64,000 nt of DNA, from NCBI GenBank assembly GCA_048814795.1, contig CP184673.1, positions 806,001 to 870,000 on the forward strand, in the 5' to 3' direction. This document shows, one piece after another, positions 17,035 through 25,869 of the stretch (within the stretch, counting starts at the first letter, position 1; each line of letters begins with the position of its first letter). The notes beneath the pieces were generated by a model, which was not told the DNA's origin, did not search any database, and was given only the letters and a program-made list of their open reading frames with translations. Both the position numbers and the translations under genes were made by a program. This stretch comes from Thermatribacter sp048814795. Its GTDB lineage: Bacteria; Atribacterota; Atribacteria; Atribacterales; Thermatribacteraceae.

Positions 17035-19323
17035 TTGGATGCTTTCTTGCAGCTAAAATCCCTGGTTGTGCGCCTGATAGGCTTTTTTGCACTGGGCTTT
17101 TTCATCGCTTTTTCTCTCTTGACCCTGATTGAGCTCAGGATTGTAAATGAGCGGATGCTTTCTTATTCCCGGGTTTTTTCTGATTTCGTGGAGCACCAGC
17201 TGCAGCATTTTTCTGAGGAATATTTTCAGGATGTTTTGCTCTACACCGCTTTAACTGAAGATATCGCCTGGCTTACTGAAGAGCAGCTTTCCAGGTTCAA
17301 AGAGACTTATCCGTTGCTTATCATCGAGGCTTCTTTGGTGGAAGCAGATGCCAAGGAGCAGTTCCCCGAAAGATACCGGATAGAGGCTGATGGAGAAGTC
17401 CTGCGGGCGAGGTTTCTGGTTTTTGACGAAGAAGCCCGGAATTTTGTGAAGGATAAACTGGTTGAGGTAACCCTTGACCCTCAAGTGGTGTTGCACCATC
17501 TGAACATGCATGAGGTGGTTGAGATTGTGTCCCGGGATGGGAAGCCTTTTGCCTGTGGCCTGCGGGCTAACTTCCGGGGACTTGAAGAAGGCTTTTGGAG
17601 TGTGGGAAAGTTTTTCCTTTCTGCGGTAGCAGGTTTTTTGGCGGTTTTCCTGGTGCTTTTCTGGAATTACCGGGAGAGATTGGGTGTGGAGCGGGAATTG
17701 CGAAAGAATTACGAGGAGCGGTCCCGGGTGCTTCGCGCGATGAACGATTTCTTCCAGGCTACCCTGCGGCCGGGATACGGGTTGAAGCTGGATTACTCTG
17801 AGATTCTCAAAAAAGCGGTGGAGATTGTTCCTTGCGCCCAGGGAGGGAGCATCCTGGTTCGACGGGGGAATCTTCTGGTTCTTGAAACGGGTCTGGGCTA
17901 TCCACTTGACAAACTGAGGCAAATTAGCCTTGACATCAGCAAGTTGCGCTCTTTGCCAGATTGTGCGGCGATTCTTCAGGGAGAACCCGTTTTGCTCACC
18001 GACTTGAGAAAACTGCTTGAGTACTGCCTGGAGGAGGATGTTTATCGATCTCTGGTGCAGGACCTGCGCCCTGAGAGGGTGAAGTGTTCCCTTTCTGTGG
18101 CTATCAGTGTGGAGGGGGAACTCCAGGCGATTTTAACTCTCTTCAACTTTGAAGAGCAGGGAGCTTCTTTTGCCAGAGAAATTGAGATTGCCCGGCTGTT
18201 TGCTGGACAACTCAGCGCACTGTGGAGTAGAAAAGTTTTTGAGGAGCGCCTTGTGCTTCAGGCCCGGGAACTGGAGCAAAAGAGCAAAATTCTTTCGGAA
18301 ATGTTGAACTTTATGAAAGTGCTGCTTGATCCCGACCGCGAGTTTGATTACGCTTCGATTCTGAGCAAAGCCGTGGAACTGGTTCCCGGCGCTCAAAAGG
18401 GTTCCCTCTTGCTTAGAGAGGGCGAAGTTTTTGTTTTTAAGGCCGCAGTTGGTTATGACCTGGAAAAGCTGGCCCGGGTTTCCCTTAGCGAGGAGGAATT
18501 ATCCCGGGAGATGACCAGGGAAATAAAGATTATAAGGAATCTGGATGAGCTCAATCGCTCCCGGCTCTCCAGTGAAAAGCTGAAGATTTTGTCTGAATCG
18601 GGACGGAAGGAAACCATTAAGGCTACTTTATCCATACCGCTTGTGGTGGAAGACAAAATTATGGGATTTTTCAACCTGGATAATCTCGAGGATCCCGAGG
18701 CTTTTGGGCCGGAAGAGGTGGAAATTGCTCAGCTTTTTGCTGAGCAGGTGAACCTAATTCTGGAGCGCTTGCAGCTTGAAGAAAAGCTCAGGGAGCAAAG
18801 CGAGTGCCTGGAGTATCTTTCCTGTCATGATCCCCTGACGGATTTGCTCAACCGGCGGGCATTTCAGGAGATGGCTCAAAAAGTACTGGATCTGGCTCAT
18901 CGGGAAGGGAAATCGGTCTTTATGCTCTATCTGGACTTGCAGGGCTTTAAAGAGTTTAACGACCGCTTTGGTCATGAGGCTGGCGACGCCGTTTTGAAAG
19001 TGGTTGCAGAGCGCTTGCAGAAGAGCTTGAGGAAAAATGACCTGCTGGCCCGAATTGGGGGCGATGAGTTTGTCGCGGTGCTCTATGGGGGGAGCCGCGA
19101 TTCAGCAGTGGAAATAGTCAAAAGGATCATTGCTTTTCTGGGAGAACCCTTGGAGTGGAAAGGGAACAGCTTCAGGGTTTCTGCAAACGTGGGCATTGCC
19201 TCTTATCCTGAAGATGGTAAAAGCCTTGAGGAGCTAATCAGAAAGGCGGACTCTGCCATGTACGGGGCCAAGCAAAAAGGACTTCCCTTTGCCTTCTTGG
19301 AGGATGAGGACAGTTTCCAGTGA
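17035..19323 (+). CDS. Membrane GAF-GAF-GGDEF diguanylate cyclase
   Basis: A 762-residue sensor. One transmembrane helix near residues 10-32 and another near 190-212 bracket an extracytoplasmic domain. Two tandem GAF domains follow (~255-400 and ~425-585; the repeat is visible as VPCAQGGSILVRRGNLLVLETGLGYPLDKL versus VPGAQKGSLLLREGEVFVFKAAVGYDLEKL). The GGDEF domain is ~595-760. Catalytic GGDEF is intact, with RKND as the inhibitory site. The start is uncertain: TTG 17035 abuts GGAAAGG, while TTG 17047 has better spacing. It lies 20 nt after the ZIP gene and may be co-transcribed. Confidence 0.88.
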   Translation: MDAFLQLKSLVVRLIGFFALGFFIAFSLLTLIELRIVNERMLSYSRVFSDFVEHQLQHFSEEYFQDVLLYTALTEDIAWLTEEQLSRFKETYPLLIIEASLVEADAKEQFPERYRIEADGEVLRARFLVFDEEARNFVKDKLVEVTLDPQVVLHHLNMHEVVEIVSRDGKPFACGLRANFRGLEEGFWSVGKFFLSAVAGFLAVFLVLFWNYRERLGVERELRKNYEERSRVLRAMNDFFQATLRPGYGLKLDYSEILKKAVEIVPCAQGGSILVRRGNLLVLETGLGYPLDKLRQISLDISKLRSLPDCAAILQGEPVLLTDLRKLLEYCLEEDVYRSLVQDLRPERVKCSLSVAISVEGELQAILTLFNFEEQGASFAREIEIARLFAGQLSALWSRKVFEERLVLQARELEQKSKILSEMLNFMKVLLDPDREFDYASILSKAVELVPGAQKGSLLLREGEVFVFKAAVGYDLEKLARVSLSEEELSREMTREIKIIRNLDELNRSRLSSEKLKILSESGRKETIKATLSIPLVVEDKIMGFFNLDNLEDPEAFGPEEVEIAQLFAEQVNLILERLQLEEKLREQSECLEYLSCHDPLTDLLNRRAFQEMAQKVLDLAHREGKSVFMLYLDLQGFKEFNDRFGHEAGDAVLKVVAERLQKSLRKNDLLARIGGDEFVAVLYGGSRDSAVEIVKRIIAFLGEPLEWKGNSFRVSANVGIASYPEDGKSLEELIRKADSAMYGAKQKGLPFAFLEDEDSFQ

Positions 19324-19514
19324 TATATATAATGATGAGAGTGAGTGGAGGGTAGGCTTGATTTTTCTGGTGGTGAAGGGCGTTGACGGTTAAAAGTAAG
19401 GTGATTTTACAAAAATCCCGCCAGAATGCCCCCGATTTTAATCGGGAGATGAATGGCGACTTGCTATTTTTCTCCGGTTATGCTGAAACTTAAGTAAACT
19501 GGAGGAGATACTAT

Positions 19515-20565
19515 ATGCAGACAGTAACACTAAAGGTAAAACTCCTATCCCCAAACAAAGGCAAACTGGAGAAGATGGTTCGCATGCTGGAAACATATCG
19601 AAAAGCCTGCGCCTGGTTCCAAAAGCAGGCCGAAACTTTGAACACTACCAGCAGGGCAAAGTTAAACCGGGAAACCTACCACAAAGCCTGTGAACTATTC
19701 GACCTCAACCGTGCTACACTCCAGTGCGCCATGCTCAAAGCACTCTCAGCTTATCGCTCATACCTTTCCCGCACAAAAAATGGCAAGAAATCCAGCCTGC
19801 CCAAATTTGACCGGATAGTTCCGGTAATGGTGCGGCAGGAGCCAGATAGCAGTGCCCATTGCCACTTCTAGATACCATGCAAAAAGGCTCCAGGACCTGG
19901 CAGGAGGTTCCTGCCAACAAGGGTCCATGGAGACATGGCATGGTAAAGAGGGAGAGTGGTATGCTGCCATATCATTAGTATATGAGACTCACTTAAACGA
20001 GCCGTGCGGCGTAATCGGGGTCGACTTCGGCATAGTAAAGCTTGCCGTGCTGTCCCATAACATCTTTTTTGACGGTCGCCAGGTCAGATGGCGCAAGGAA
20101 CGGTGGGCACAGCGGCGAAGAGCCCTTCAGCAATCGGGCAGGCTTTCCCGAGTCAAGAAAGAAGCCGGCCGCGAAACAAGGTGGATGCGGTATATCAACC
20201 ACTGCATCTCAAAGCGCATAGTTGAAATAACAAAAGCTGAGGGCAAAGCCATCGCGCTTGAGAACCTGCTGGGTATCCGCGAGCGGACCAAAGGATCAAA
20301 GAAGTTCAACCGGATGATGTCCGGGTGGAACTTTAAGGAGCTGGCCTCGTTCATCGAATACAAGGCAGCCCTTGCCGGAGTGCCTGTAATCTACGTCGAT
20401 CCCAAGGAGACCTCCAAGACTTGTCCGAAGTGCGGGAATGTTTCCCGGTATAACCGGAAGATCCAAGGCTGGTTTAAATGCGTAAAGTGTGGATACCAGT
20501 CTGATGCGGACAGGGTGGGGGCAATAAACATAGCCGCGAAAGCGCTCGATGCTCTCGGGGCATGA
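19515..20565 (+). pseudogene. tnpB: TnpB RNA-guided nuclease, frameshifted
   Basis: Two frames make one TnpB. The first encodes the N-terminal ~110 residues (MQTVTLKVKLLSPNKGK...) and runs out after MVRQ. The second resumes as SQIAVPIATSRYHAKRL near 19840. A single extra or missing base in CAGGAGCC (19836-19843) explains it. The C-terminal part keeps all RuvC-like acidic residues: VIGVDFG, ALENLLG and DADRVGAINIA. It also keeps the CPKC...CVKC zinc ribbon. In the family this is a nuclease guided by an omega RNA from the element's right end. If the frameshift is real the protein is inactive; the RNA could still act with another TnpB. Confidence 0.8.
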
Positions 20566-20704
20566 CCCCGGTAGAAAGGGGAGCGTGGCACCCCTTAAGG
20601 CCAAGGTGATGATCCAGGTAGACCGGGGAATGCTGGCTAACCTGCGGCGTGTGCCGCTATCCCACGCTGGGATGCCCCCTAATTCATTAGGGGGAGGATG
20701 TCAC
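20566..20704 (+). ncRNA. Probable 3' part of the TnpB omega RNA
   Basis: The 139 nt from the tnpB stop to the element end contain several stem-forming blocks (CCCCGG.../GACCGGGG near 20570-20630; GGCGTGTGCC and CCCACGCTGGG near 20646-20670) and end in the strong CCCCCTAA/TTAGGGGG hairpin. In IS200/IS605 elements this region, with the 3' coding end, is the omega RNA scaffold, and the guide is the host sequence just beyond. Here that would begin AGAGTTTCTGAAC at 20705. Assignment by position and structure only. Confidence 0.5.
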
Positions 20705-21337
20705 AGAGTTTCTGAACAGGTTGCCCGTGGCGAATATAACTTGCAACTTCCTACGGATAGAAAAGACGAAATCGGCTTTCTTTCGGCGCGTTTCGTTAGG
20801 ATGGCCGAGGCTTTAAGTGAACGCGAGAGGGAGTTGCAGAAAGAGAAGAGAAAAGCAGAGAGGCTTGCCCAAATTGATCCTCTGGTGGGCATTCCTAACC
20901 GGAGATACTTTGAAGACCGTCTGGAAGAATTGATAAGAAGCGGAGTGCCTTTTGCTCTGGCTTTTGTGGATCTGGATAAGTTTAAGAAGGTCAACGACCT
21001 TTTGGGTCATAACGAGGGAGACAGATGCCTGAGGCGTATTGCTCTCTGGTTTGAAAAACACATTCGGGACGAGGATCTGGTTTCTCGCTACGGAGGGGAC
21101 GAGTTTTGTTTTGTGTTCCCCAGGTTGAGCCGCGAGCAGGCAGAGGAGATTATGAAGCGTATTCACACTGGGTTTGTTGCCAAAAAGTTTGTTGAAGGAG
21201 TTGACATTGATTTTAGTTACGGTATTGCTTCTTTCCCCGCTGATGCTTTAAGCCTCGATAAGCCTCTGGAACTTGCCGATGGTGTAATGTACCGCAGGAA
21301 AAAGATTAAAAGCTCTCTGAATGGGGTTGGGTTTTAG
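20705..21337 (+). pseudogene. 5'-truncated HAMP-GGDEF diguanylate cyclase
   Basis: The frame begins inside a HAMP domain (RVSEQVARGEYNLQLPTDRKDEIGFLSARF) and continues through a coiled linker into a complete GGDEF domain (YGGDEF intact, RDED inhibitory site). The membrane and sensor half is missing: the TnpB element ends exactly where similarity starts. The 87 nt upstream of the element contain no matching 5' part, and the reconstructed junction has an in-frame TGA. So the element insertion was accompanied or followed by deletion. A short cytosolic cyclase could be made only if an internal start is used. Confidence 0.75.
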
Positions 21338-21444
21338 TGGAAAGTCGTTGTCGCAAGGCTTAAATTCTGAGTGATTTCTTGTTTGCCATTCTGGCTCGAA
21401 GGCTGAGGGTTTCTGGACGATGACTAAAATTTTCAGATTTAGAA

Positions 21445-21513
21445 AATGTTGTAACATTACTATATTGCATTATTATGAATTGGCATGTATAATTATGAAT
21501 TGGTATGTATAAT
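21445..21513 (+). promoter_or_regulatory. Operators upstream of the GntR regulator
   Basis: A palindrome AATGTT-GT-AACATT (21445-21458) is followed by two adjacent 20-bp direct repeats (21474-21493 and 21494-21513), differing at one base, with core AATTGGYATGTATAAT. Each copy carries its own TATAAT-like element. The second repeat ends 6 nt before the AGGAGG of the regulator gene. The arrangement suggests autoregulation by the GntR protein and perhaps control of the sugar operon after it. Confidence 0.6.
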
Positions 21514-21534
21514 CAATTCAGGAGGTTCTTGTGC

Positions 21535-22269
21535 TTGAAGATAAACCGCAATTCAGTAGTTCCTTTGTATTATCAGGTAGAAGAAAGCCTCAGGAAAATG
21601 ATCGAAAATGGTAAGTGGAAGGCTGGCGAGGCTTTACCTCCTGAGAAGGAACTCCAGGTTATTTATCAGGTTAGCCGTACTACCATCAGACAGGCTCTGA
21701 GCCTTCTGGTACGTAAAGGGATGCTTATACGGATACCCGGTAAGGGCACTTTTGTTGTGAGAAATAAGATTGTTCACTATGTGGGCGCAATCACCAGCTT
21801 TTCCGAAGAAATGCTTTCTCGAGGCATTAAGCCCGGAACTAAAATTCTTGATTTTAGGAGAGTTATTCCTCCCCCCTCTATAACCAGTGATTTGGGGATT
21901 GAAGCGGGATCGTCTGTGGTACTCCTGAAGAGATTGCGGTTTGCTGATGAAGAGCCAGTGGCTATCAGTGACGTATATTTACCTGAAGACTTGGTGCCCG
22001 GCTTTCTTGAAGAGGGTTTGAAGGAAGAATCTCTTTACAACTTTCTTGAGAAGCATTACCACATAGTGTTTAAGGAAACCCTTGAAACAGTTGAGGCTAC
22101 TTCTATTGTTGGTCAGGAGGCAAAATTGCTTAAGGTTGTTGAAGGAACGCCTGGTCTGGTGGTGGGTAGAATCTCCTATACTGACACAGGCAGAGCTATT
22201 GAGAGGGCTTACACCCTGTATAGAGGAGACAAGTTTATTTACCAAAATAGGCTGATAGGTCGTTCTTAG
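21535..22269 (+). CDS. GntR/HutC-family transcription regulator
   Basis: A 244-residue repressor: N-terminal winged helix (PLYYQVEESLRKMIENGKWKAGEALPPEKEL...VSRTTIRQALSLLVRKGMLIRIPGKGTFV) and C-terminal UTRA ligand domain with the usual ending (RAIERAYTLYRGDKFIYQNRLIGRS). I choose TTG 21535, 9 nt after AGGAGG; ATG 21505 lies upstream of the ribosome site, inside the operator repeat. It sits 152 nt before a sugar ABC operon on the same strand and most likely controls it in response to a sugar or sugar phosphate. Confidence 0.9.
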   Translation: MKINRNSVVPLYYQVEESLRKMIENGKWKAGEALPPEKELQVIYQVSRTTIRQALSLLVRKGMLIRIPGKGTFVVRNKIVHYVGAITSFSEEMLSRGIKPGTKILDFRRVIPPPSITSDLGIEAGSSVVLLKRLRFADEEPVAISDVYLPEDLVPGFLEEGLKEESLYNFLEKHYHIVFKETLETVEATSIVGQEAKLLKVVEGTPGLVVGRISYTDTGRAIERAYTLYRGDKFIYQNRLIGRS

Positions 22270-22421
22270 GTGTGCGGTTTTTTGTTTGAAGGGAGGTGAA
22301 AGGCAAAGCAGTAGCTATAGTCGGGTGTACGCCAATGCTCATGGGTCGTGTGTGTTCTTTTTGAACACAAAGTGTGGGCTTGGAACTTGTGATGATAGGA
22401 CTTTAAAAGGGGGTTTTAACT

Positions 22422-23711
22422 ATGAAGAAGTTGGCAATTGTTTTGGTGCTGGTATTGGTGTTGGGAGCTTTTGCTTATGCCCAGGATATGCCCTATAAAG
22501 GAGTAAGGATTACTGTTGCTTTGCGTTCTCTTCCAGAAACGGATTTCATTGTGAGCCGCCTTGCCGAATTTAAGCTGATGACGGGCATTAACGTCCAGAT
22601 TGTGACCTATCCAGAGCAGCAACTCAGAGAACGCGAAGTAATCGATGTTAGCACTGGTGCAGGAGCATACGATGTTTTGGCTATCGATTCTGTGTTTATT
22701 CCCGAGTTCGCAAAGGCTGGCTGGATTGCACCTCTTGAACCCTATCTTGACGAAGAATACGATGTAGAAGACATCAGTGCCTTTGTAAGAGGCTTGCTTT
22801 CTTATGAGGGTACGATATATGCTGGTCCCGTATACAGTGAAGCAACCCAGTTGATGTACAGGAAGGACCTTTTTGAGGAAGCAGGGCTTGCTCCTCCCCA
22901 AACCATGGAAGAGTACGAGGAATATGCTAAGAAATTCACTAATCCGCCCGATCTTTACGGAGTAGCTATGAGGGGACTACGGGGTAACGGAATGAACGTG
23001 TACATATGGTCAGAATGGTTGTGGTCTTATGGTGGCAGATATTTCGATGAAAACTGGAACCCCGTATTTAATTCTCCGGAAGGAGTTTTGGCCACCGAAA
23101 ATTATGCTAAACTTTTGCAGAATTATGGGCCTCCCGGTGTTGCTACTTATGGCTGGGATGATGTACAAAACGCCTTTACCTCAGGGAAGGTAGCCATGAT
23201 TATTGATGCCACTAACTTCTATACCCGCATAGAAGATCCTACCAAGTCGGCCATTGCAGGAAAGATAGGCTATGCCGTGGTGCCAGCTGGACCTGCGGGG
23301 AGATTCCCTGGAAATTATTCCCTGGGTTTTGCTATCAGCGCAGTTGGAGCTAAAACCGACAAAGAAAAGGCTGCAGCAGCGGAGTTTATAAAATGGGCTA
23401 CGGGTAAAGATATGGAACTTAGCAAAGCTCTTCAAGCAAATATTATTTCTGTGACTCGTGATTCGGTTTTCAATGATCCGGCTTTCCAGGCCAAGTTCGG
23501 TGGTGACTGGTTAACTTCCACTGTTGAATCTTTTAGAATTACCCAACCCAATTACAGACCACTTATTGAGGAGTGGCGTGAAATAGGTGACCGCATTGGT
23601 ATAGCTGTTGAAAACGTCATTGCTGGCATTCAACCTGCCAAGGAAGCTCTGGATGAAGCAGCACAGTATGCGGCTGAAGTTCTGATGAGAACCGGAAAGC
23701 TTAAGAAATAG
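22422..23711 (+). CDS. ABC transporter sugar-binding protein
   Basis: A 429-residue family-1 solute-binding protein with a clear signal peptide (MKKLAIVLVLVLVLGAFAYA, cleavage before QDMPY). Family landmarks are YDVLAIDSVFIPEFAKAGWIAPLEPYL, MYRKDLFEEAGLAPPQTMEEYEEYAKKF and the late AAAEFIKWATGKDMEL helix. It should capture a carbohydrate outside the membrane for the permeases at 23777-25488. Start ATG 22422 follows AAAAGGGGG. A 12-bp hairpin lies after it. Substrate unknown. Confidence 0.92.
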   Translation: MKKLAIVLVLVLVLGAFAYAQDMPYKGVRITVALRSLPETDFIVSRLAEFKLMTGINVQIVTYPEQQLREREVIDVSTGAGAYDVLAIDSVFIPEFAKAGWIAPLEPYLDEEYDVEDISAFVRGLLSYEGTIYAGPVYSEATQLMYRKDLFEEAGLAPPQTMEEYEEYAKKFTNPPDLYGVAMRGLRGNGMNVYIWSEWLWSYGGRYFDENWNPVFNSPEGVLATENYAKLLQNYGPPGVATYGWDDVQNAFTSGKVAMIIDATNFYTRIEDPTKSAIAGKIGYAVVPAGPAGRFPGNYSLGFAISAVGAKTDKEKAAAAEFIKWATGKDMELSKALQANIISVTRDSVFNDPAFQAKFGGDWLTSTVESFRITQPNYRPLIEEWREIGDRIGIAVENVIAGIQPAKEALDEAAQYAAEVLMRTGKLKK

Positions 23712-23726
23712 CATAACAACAGATCC

Positions 23727-23756
23727 AGGCGGGATGGATAAATCTCCATCCCGCCT
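23727..23756 (+). terminator. Perfect 12-bp hairpin between binding protein and permeases
   Basis: AGGCGGGATGGA (23727-23738) pairs completely with TCCATCCCGCCT (23745-23756) over a 6-nt loop, followed only by TTGGTTTATT. A weak terminator or 3'-end stabiliser of the binding-protein message is likely, as in other sugar ABC operons where the binding protein is made in excess. Confidence 0.7.
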
Positions 23757-23776
23757 TGGTTTATTAGGAGGTTTTT

Positions 23777-24676
23777 ATGCGCGAGCGAAGTTTTTTGTAC
23801 AGTTTAGGCGAAAATGTCTGGCTGATGCTTTTGCCCGCACTCCTGATTCTTGCTCTGATAACTCTTCCTCCCTTTTTCTATGCCATATATTTGAGCTTGC
23901 ACGACATTGATATAACTAAACCCTATCTGGGTAGGAATTTCGTAGGCCTTGATAACTTTGTAAAGATTTTTTCCGATAAGCGGGCAGTTGGTTCCTTCTT
24001 AAATACCGGCTTGCTGATAGGAAGCATGGTAGCTATAGAGTTTTTGCTGGGTCTTGTACTGGCTCTGGTCATCGATTCTTTCTTTAAAAAATCCACCTGG
24101 CTTATCACTCTAATAATTTTGCCCATGACCTTTCCAAGGGTTGTGGTGGGTCTGGTTTGGCGGGTTATGCTGAATCCCATTGTTGGAGTAATCAATTATC
24201 TCTTGCAACCCTTTGGTGGTGGTTCGGTGGATTGGTTAGCCCGGCCTGGCCTGGCGCTTTTTTCTATTATTCTGGTTGATGTATGGCAGTGGACACCGTT
24301 TATGGTGCTCATGCTGCTTGCTGGATTGCAGAGTCTTCCCAGAGAACCTTTTGATGCGGCCAGGGTTGATGGGGCAGGAGATATGCATATTTTTCGCTTC
24401 ATAACCTTGCCACTTTTACAGCCCATTATCGTGGTTGCGGTTATCTTCCGAATTATTGATGCAATGCGCACTTTTGATATTGTTTACATTCTCACCAGAG
24501 GTGGTCCCGGCACCTCAACAGAGACCGTGGACATTTTCGCATACTACATGGGCATATCTGAAGCCGGTCGAATTTCCTATGCTGCTGCGGTATCTTTAAT
24601 AGTGCTTTATTTAACCATTATTCTTATAACTATCTTTTTGAGGTTTGCACGACGATGGAGAGAAGAACTGTATTAA
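23777..24676 (+). CDS. Sugar ABC transporter permease (MalF type)
   Basis: A 299-residue permease with six hydrophobic segments. The EAA loop is LPREPFDAARVDGAGDMHIFRFITLPLLQP, followed by the conserved YILTRGGPGTSTETVDIFAYYMG stretch. It resembles the permease at 1169-2032 closely in layout (VWQWTPFMVLMLLAGLQSLP versus VWQWTPFCFLVILAGLQSLP), so the two operons are distant paralogues. Good AGGAGG precedes ATG 23777. Its 3' end overlaps the next gene by 22 nt. Confidence 0.92.
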   Translation: MRERSFLYSLGENVWLMLLPALLILALITLPPFFYAIYLSLHDIDITKPYLGRNFVGLDNFVKIFSDKRAVGSFLNTGLLIGSMVAIEFLLGLVLALVIDSFFKKSTWLITLIILPMTFPRVVVGLVWRVMLNPIVGVINYLLQPFGGGSVDWLARPGLALFSIILVDVWQWTPFMVLMLLAGLQSLPREPFDAARVDGAGDMHIFRFITLPLLQPIIVVAVIFRIIDAMRTFDIVYILTRGGPGTSTETVDIFAYYMGISEAGRISYAAAVSLIVLYLTIILITIFLRFARRWREELY

Positions 24677-25488
24677 AAAAATACCTTGCCTATATTTTTA
24701 TAGCGCTGGTTTTGGTGGGTCTTTATTTCCCAATTTACTGGTTGATAACCATGTCTTTTAAAACCAGAATAGATATTATGACCATTCCGCCGCGGTGGCT
24801 TTTCAAGCCCACCATGGCCAATTTTTCGTGGCTCCTGCACCACTACACTCTACAGAGCGCAGTGATCAATAGCGTTGTAGTTGCCTTGAGTGCTACCTTC
24901 ATTGCTCTGGCTTTGGGGATCCCCTGTGCTTTTGCGCTGGCACGTTTCCCCTTTCCAAGAAAGCAAGATATTGAGTTCTGGATTGCTACCACCAGGATGC
25001 TTCCTCCGGTGGCAGTAATCATTCCTTTTTACTTTATCTGGATGAGCTTGCGTTTGCTTGATACCAGAACCTCTCTGATAGTCACCTATCTGGTAATCAA
25101 TCTTCCCCTCATTATCTGGATTATGATGGGGTTTTTCAGGGCTTTGCCCCGGGAAATGGAAGAGGCAGCCAGGGTCGACGGTGCAACACGCTGGAACTCA
25201 TTTTTTAGGGTTACCCTTCCTCTGGCTCTTCCCGGAATTGGAGCCTCCAGCATACTTTCTTTCATCTTTAACTGGAATGAGTTTTTCTTTGCTTTCGTGC
25301 TTACTACGACCAATAGGACTTTGCCTGTAGAGGTTGCTTCATTCATGGCGGTCGGCCTCGAAGTTAAGTATGGTGAAATGGCTGCAGCAGGGGTTCTGGC
25401 TTCTATACCTTCCTTGATTTTCGCCATTCTGGCTCGAAGGCTCATAGTAACTGGCTTTAGAGGCATTGCCGGCTTTGGTATGAAGTAG
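24655..25488 (+). CDS. Sugar ABC transporter permease (MalG type)
   Basis: A 277-residue permease, partner of the preceding one. First membrane segment ~10-32; EAA loop ALPREMEEAARVDGATRWNSFFRVTLPLALPG; C-terminal RRLIVTGFRGIAGFGMK typical of MalG-like proteins. Translation probably couples through the 22-nt overlap. No ATPase gene follows, so a housekeeping multi-sugar ATPase elsewhere must energise it. Confidence 0.92.
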   Translation: MERRTVLKKYLAYIFIALVLVGLYFPIYWLITMSFKTRIDIMTIPPRWLFKPTMANFSWLLHHYTLQSAVINSVVVALSATFIALALGIPCAFALARFPFPRKQDIEFWIATTRMLPPVAVIIPFYFIWMSLRLLDTRTSLIVTYLVINLPLIIWIMMGFFRALPREMEEAARVDGATRWNSFFRVTLPLALPGIGASSILSFIFNWNEFFFAFVLTTTNRTLPVEVASFMAVGLEVKYGEMAAAGVLASIPSLIFAILARRLIVTGFRGIAGFGMK

Positions 25489-25536
25489 TCGCGCGTTGAT
25501 GGGGAGTGTCCCGTGTGCTGGAGTGGGAAGACCTGG

Positions 25537-25869
25537 TTAGAGTTCGATTCCGGTTCGGAGGGCTTCCTCTATAAAGGGGTTGCCCTCTTCCTGCAGGGCT
25601 TTGAACTCCTGAGGGGTGTAGACTAAAGGTTCTATGGGAAGTTCGGTAAGTTCCAGAATCAGGCCTATGCGCTCAAAGAAGCGTTCTTTGAAGTTGCCGA
25701 CGATGATGAGGTCAATGTCGCTTCCCTCGTGAATTTCACCTCTTGCTAAGGAGCCGTAAAGGTAGATTTTTTCTATCGGGAAGAGCTTTTTCAGTTTTTG
25801 GGCGAGTTCTTTTACTGCTTCAATAAGCTTTTCACGGTCTGCAGGATCAACTCGGCGGAGCTTATGCAT
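25537..25869 (-). CDS. Minimal nucleotidyltransferase (MNT) antitoxin-like protein
   Basis: A 110-residue protein with the polymerase-beta-fold signature LYGSLARGEIHEGSDIDLIIVG (GS...SDID, metal-binding Asp pair). Such MNT proteins pair with HEPN proteins, often as antitoxins that modify the partner with nucleotides. Its start lies inside the end of the upstream HEPN gene (58-nt overlap), so both are coupled. Here the HEPN gene comes first, opposite to the order of the second pair at 52026-52863. Confidence 0.85.
   Translation of the reverse strand: MHKLRRVDPADREKLIEAVKELAQKLKKLFPIEKIYLYGSLARGEIHEGSDIDLIIVGNFKERFFERIGLILELTELPIEPLVYTPQEFKALQEEGNPFIEEALRTGIEL

Larger units (their letters stand above)
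19411..20704 (+). mobile_element. IS200/IS605-family element encoding only TnpB
   Basis: The proposed left end follows TTAC (19407-19410). It carries a short hairpin CCCGAT/ATCGGG (19431-19446). The right end carries an 8-bp perfect hairpin CCCCCTAA/TTAGGGGG (20675-20694) and finishes in TCAC (20701-20704). These subterminal hairpins and the TTAC/TCAC-type cleavage sequences are as in IS608-like elements. No TnpA (Y1) gene is present, so it would need one in trans. Boundaries are inferred from these marks, without a duplicated site, as expected for this family. Confidence 0.7.

Noticed and set aside
16322..17092. A 256-codon minus-strand frame opposite the ZIP gene.
   Set aside because: It is the shadow of a well-supported transporter; composition is Gln/His/Lys-rich without any domain.
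22270..22421. Possible riboswitch between the GntR and binding-protein genes.
   Set aside because: The GGCAAAGC-like string is isolated and no aptamer fold could be built.
25500..25560. A GTTCGATTCC segment resembling a tRNA T-loop.
   Set aside because: It is the coding end of the MNT gene on the other strand; no acceptor stem, anticodon arm or D-loop could be drawn around it.
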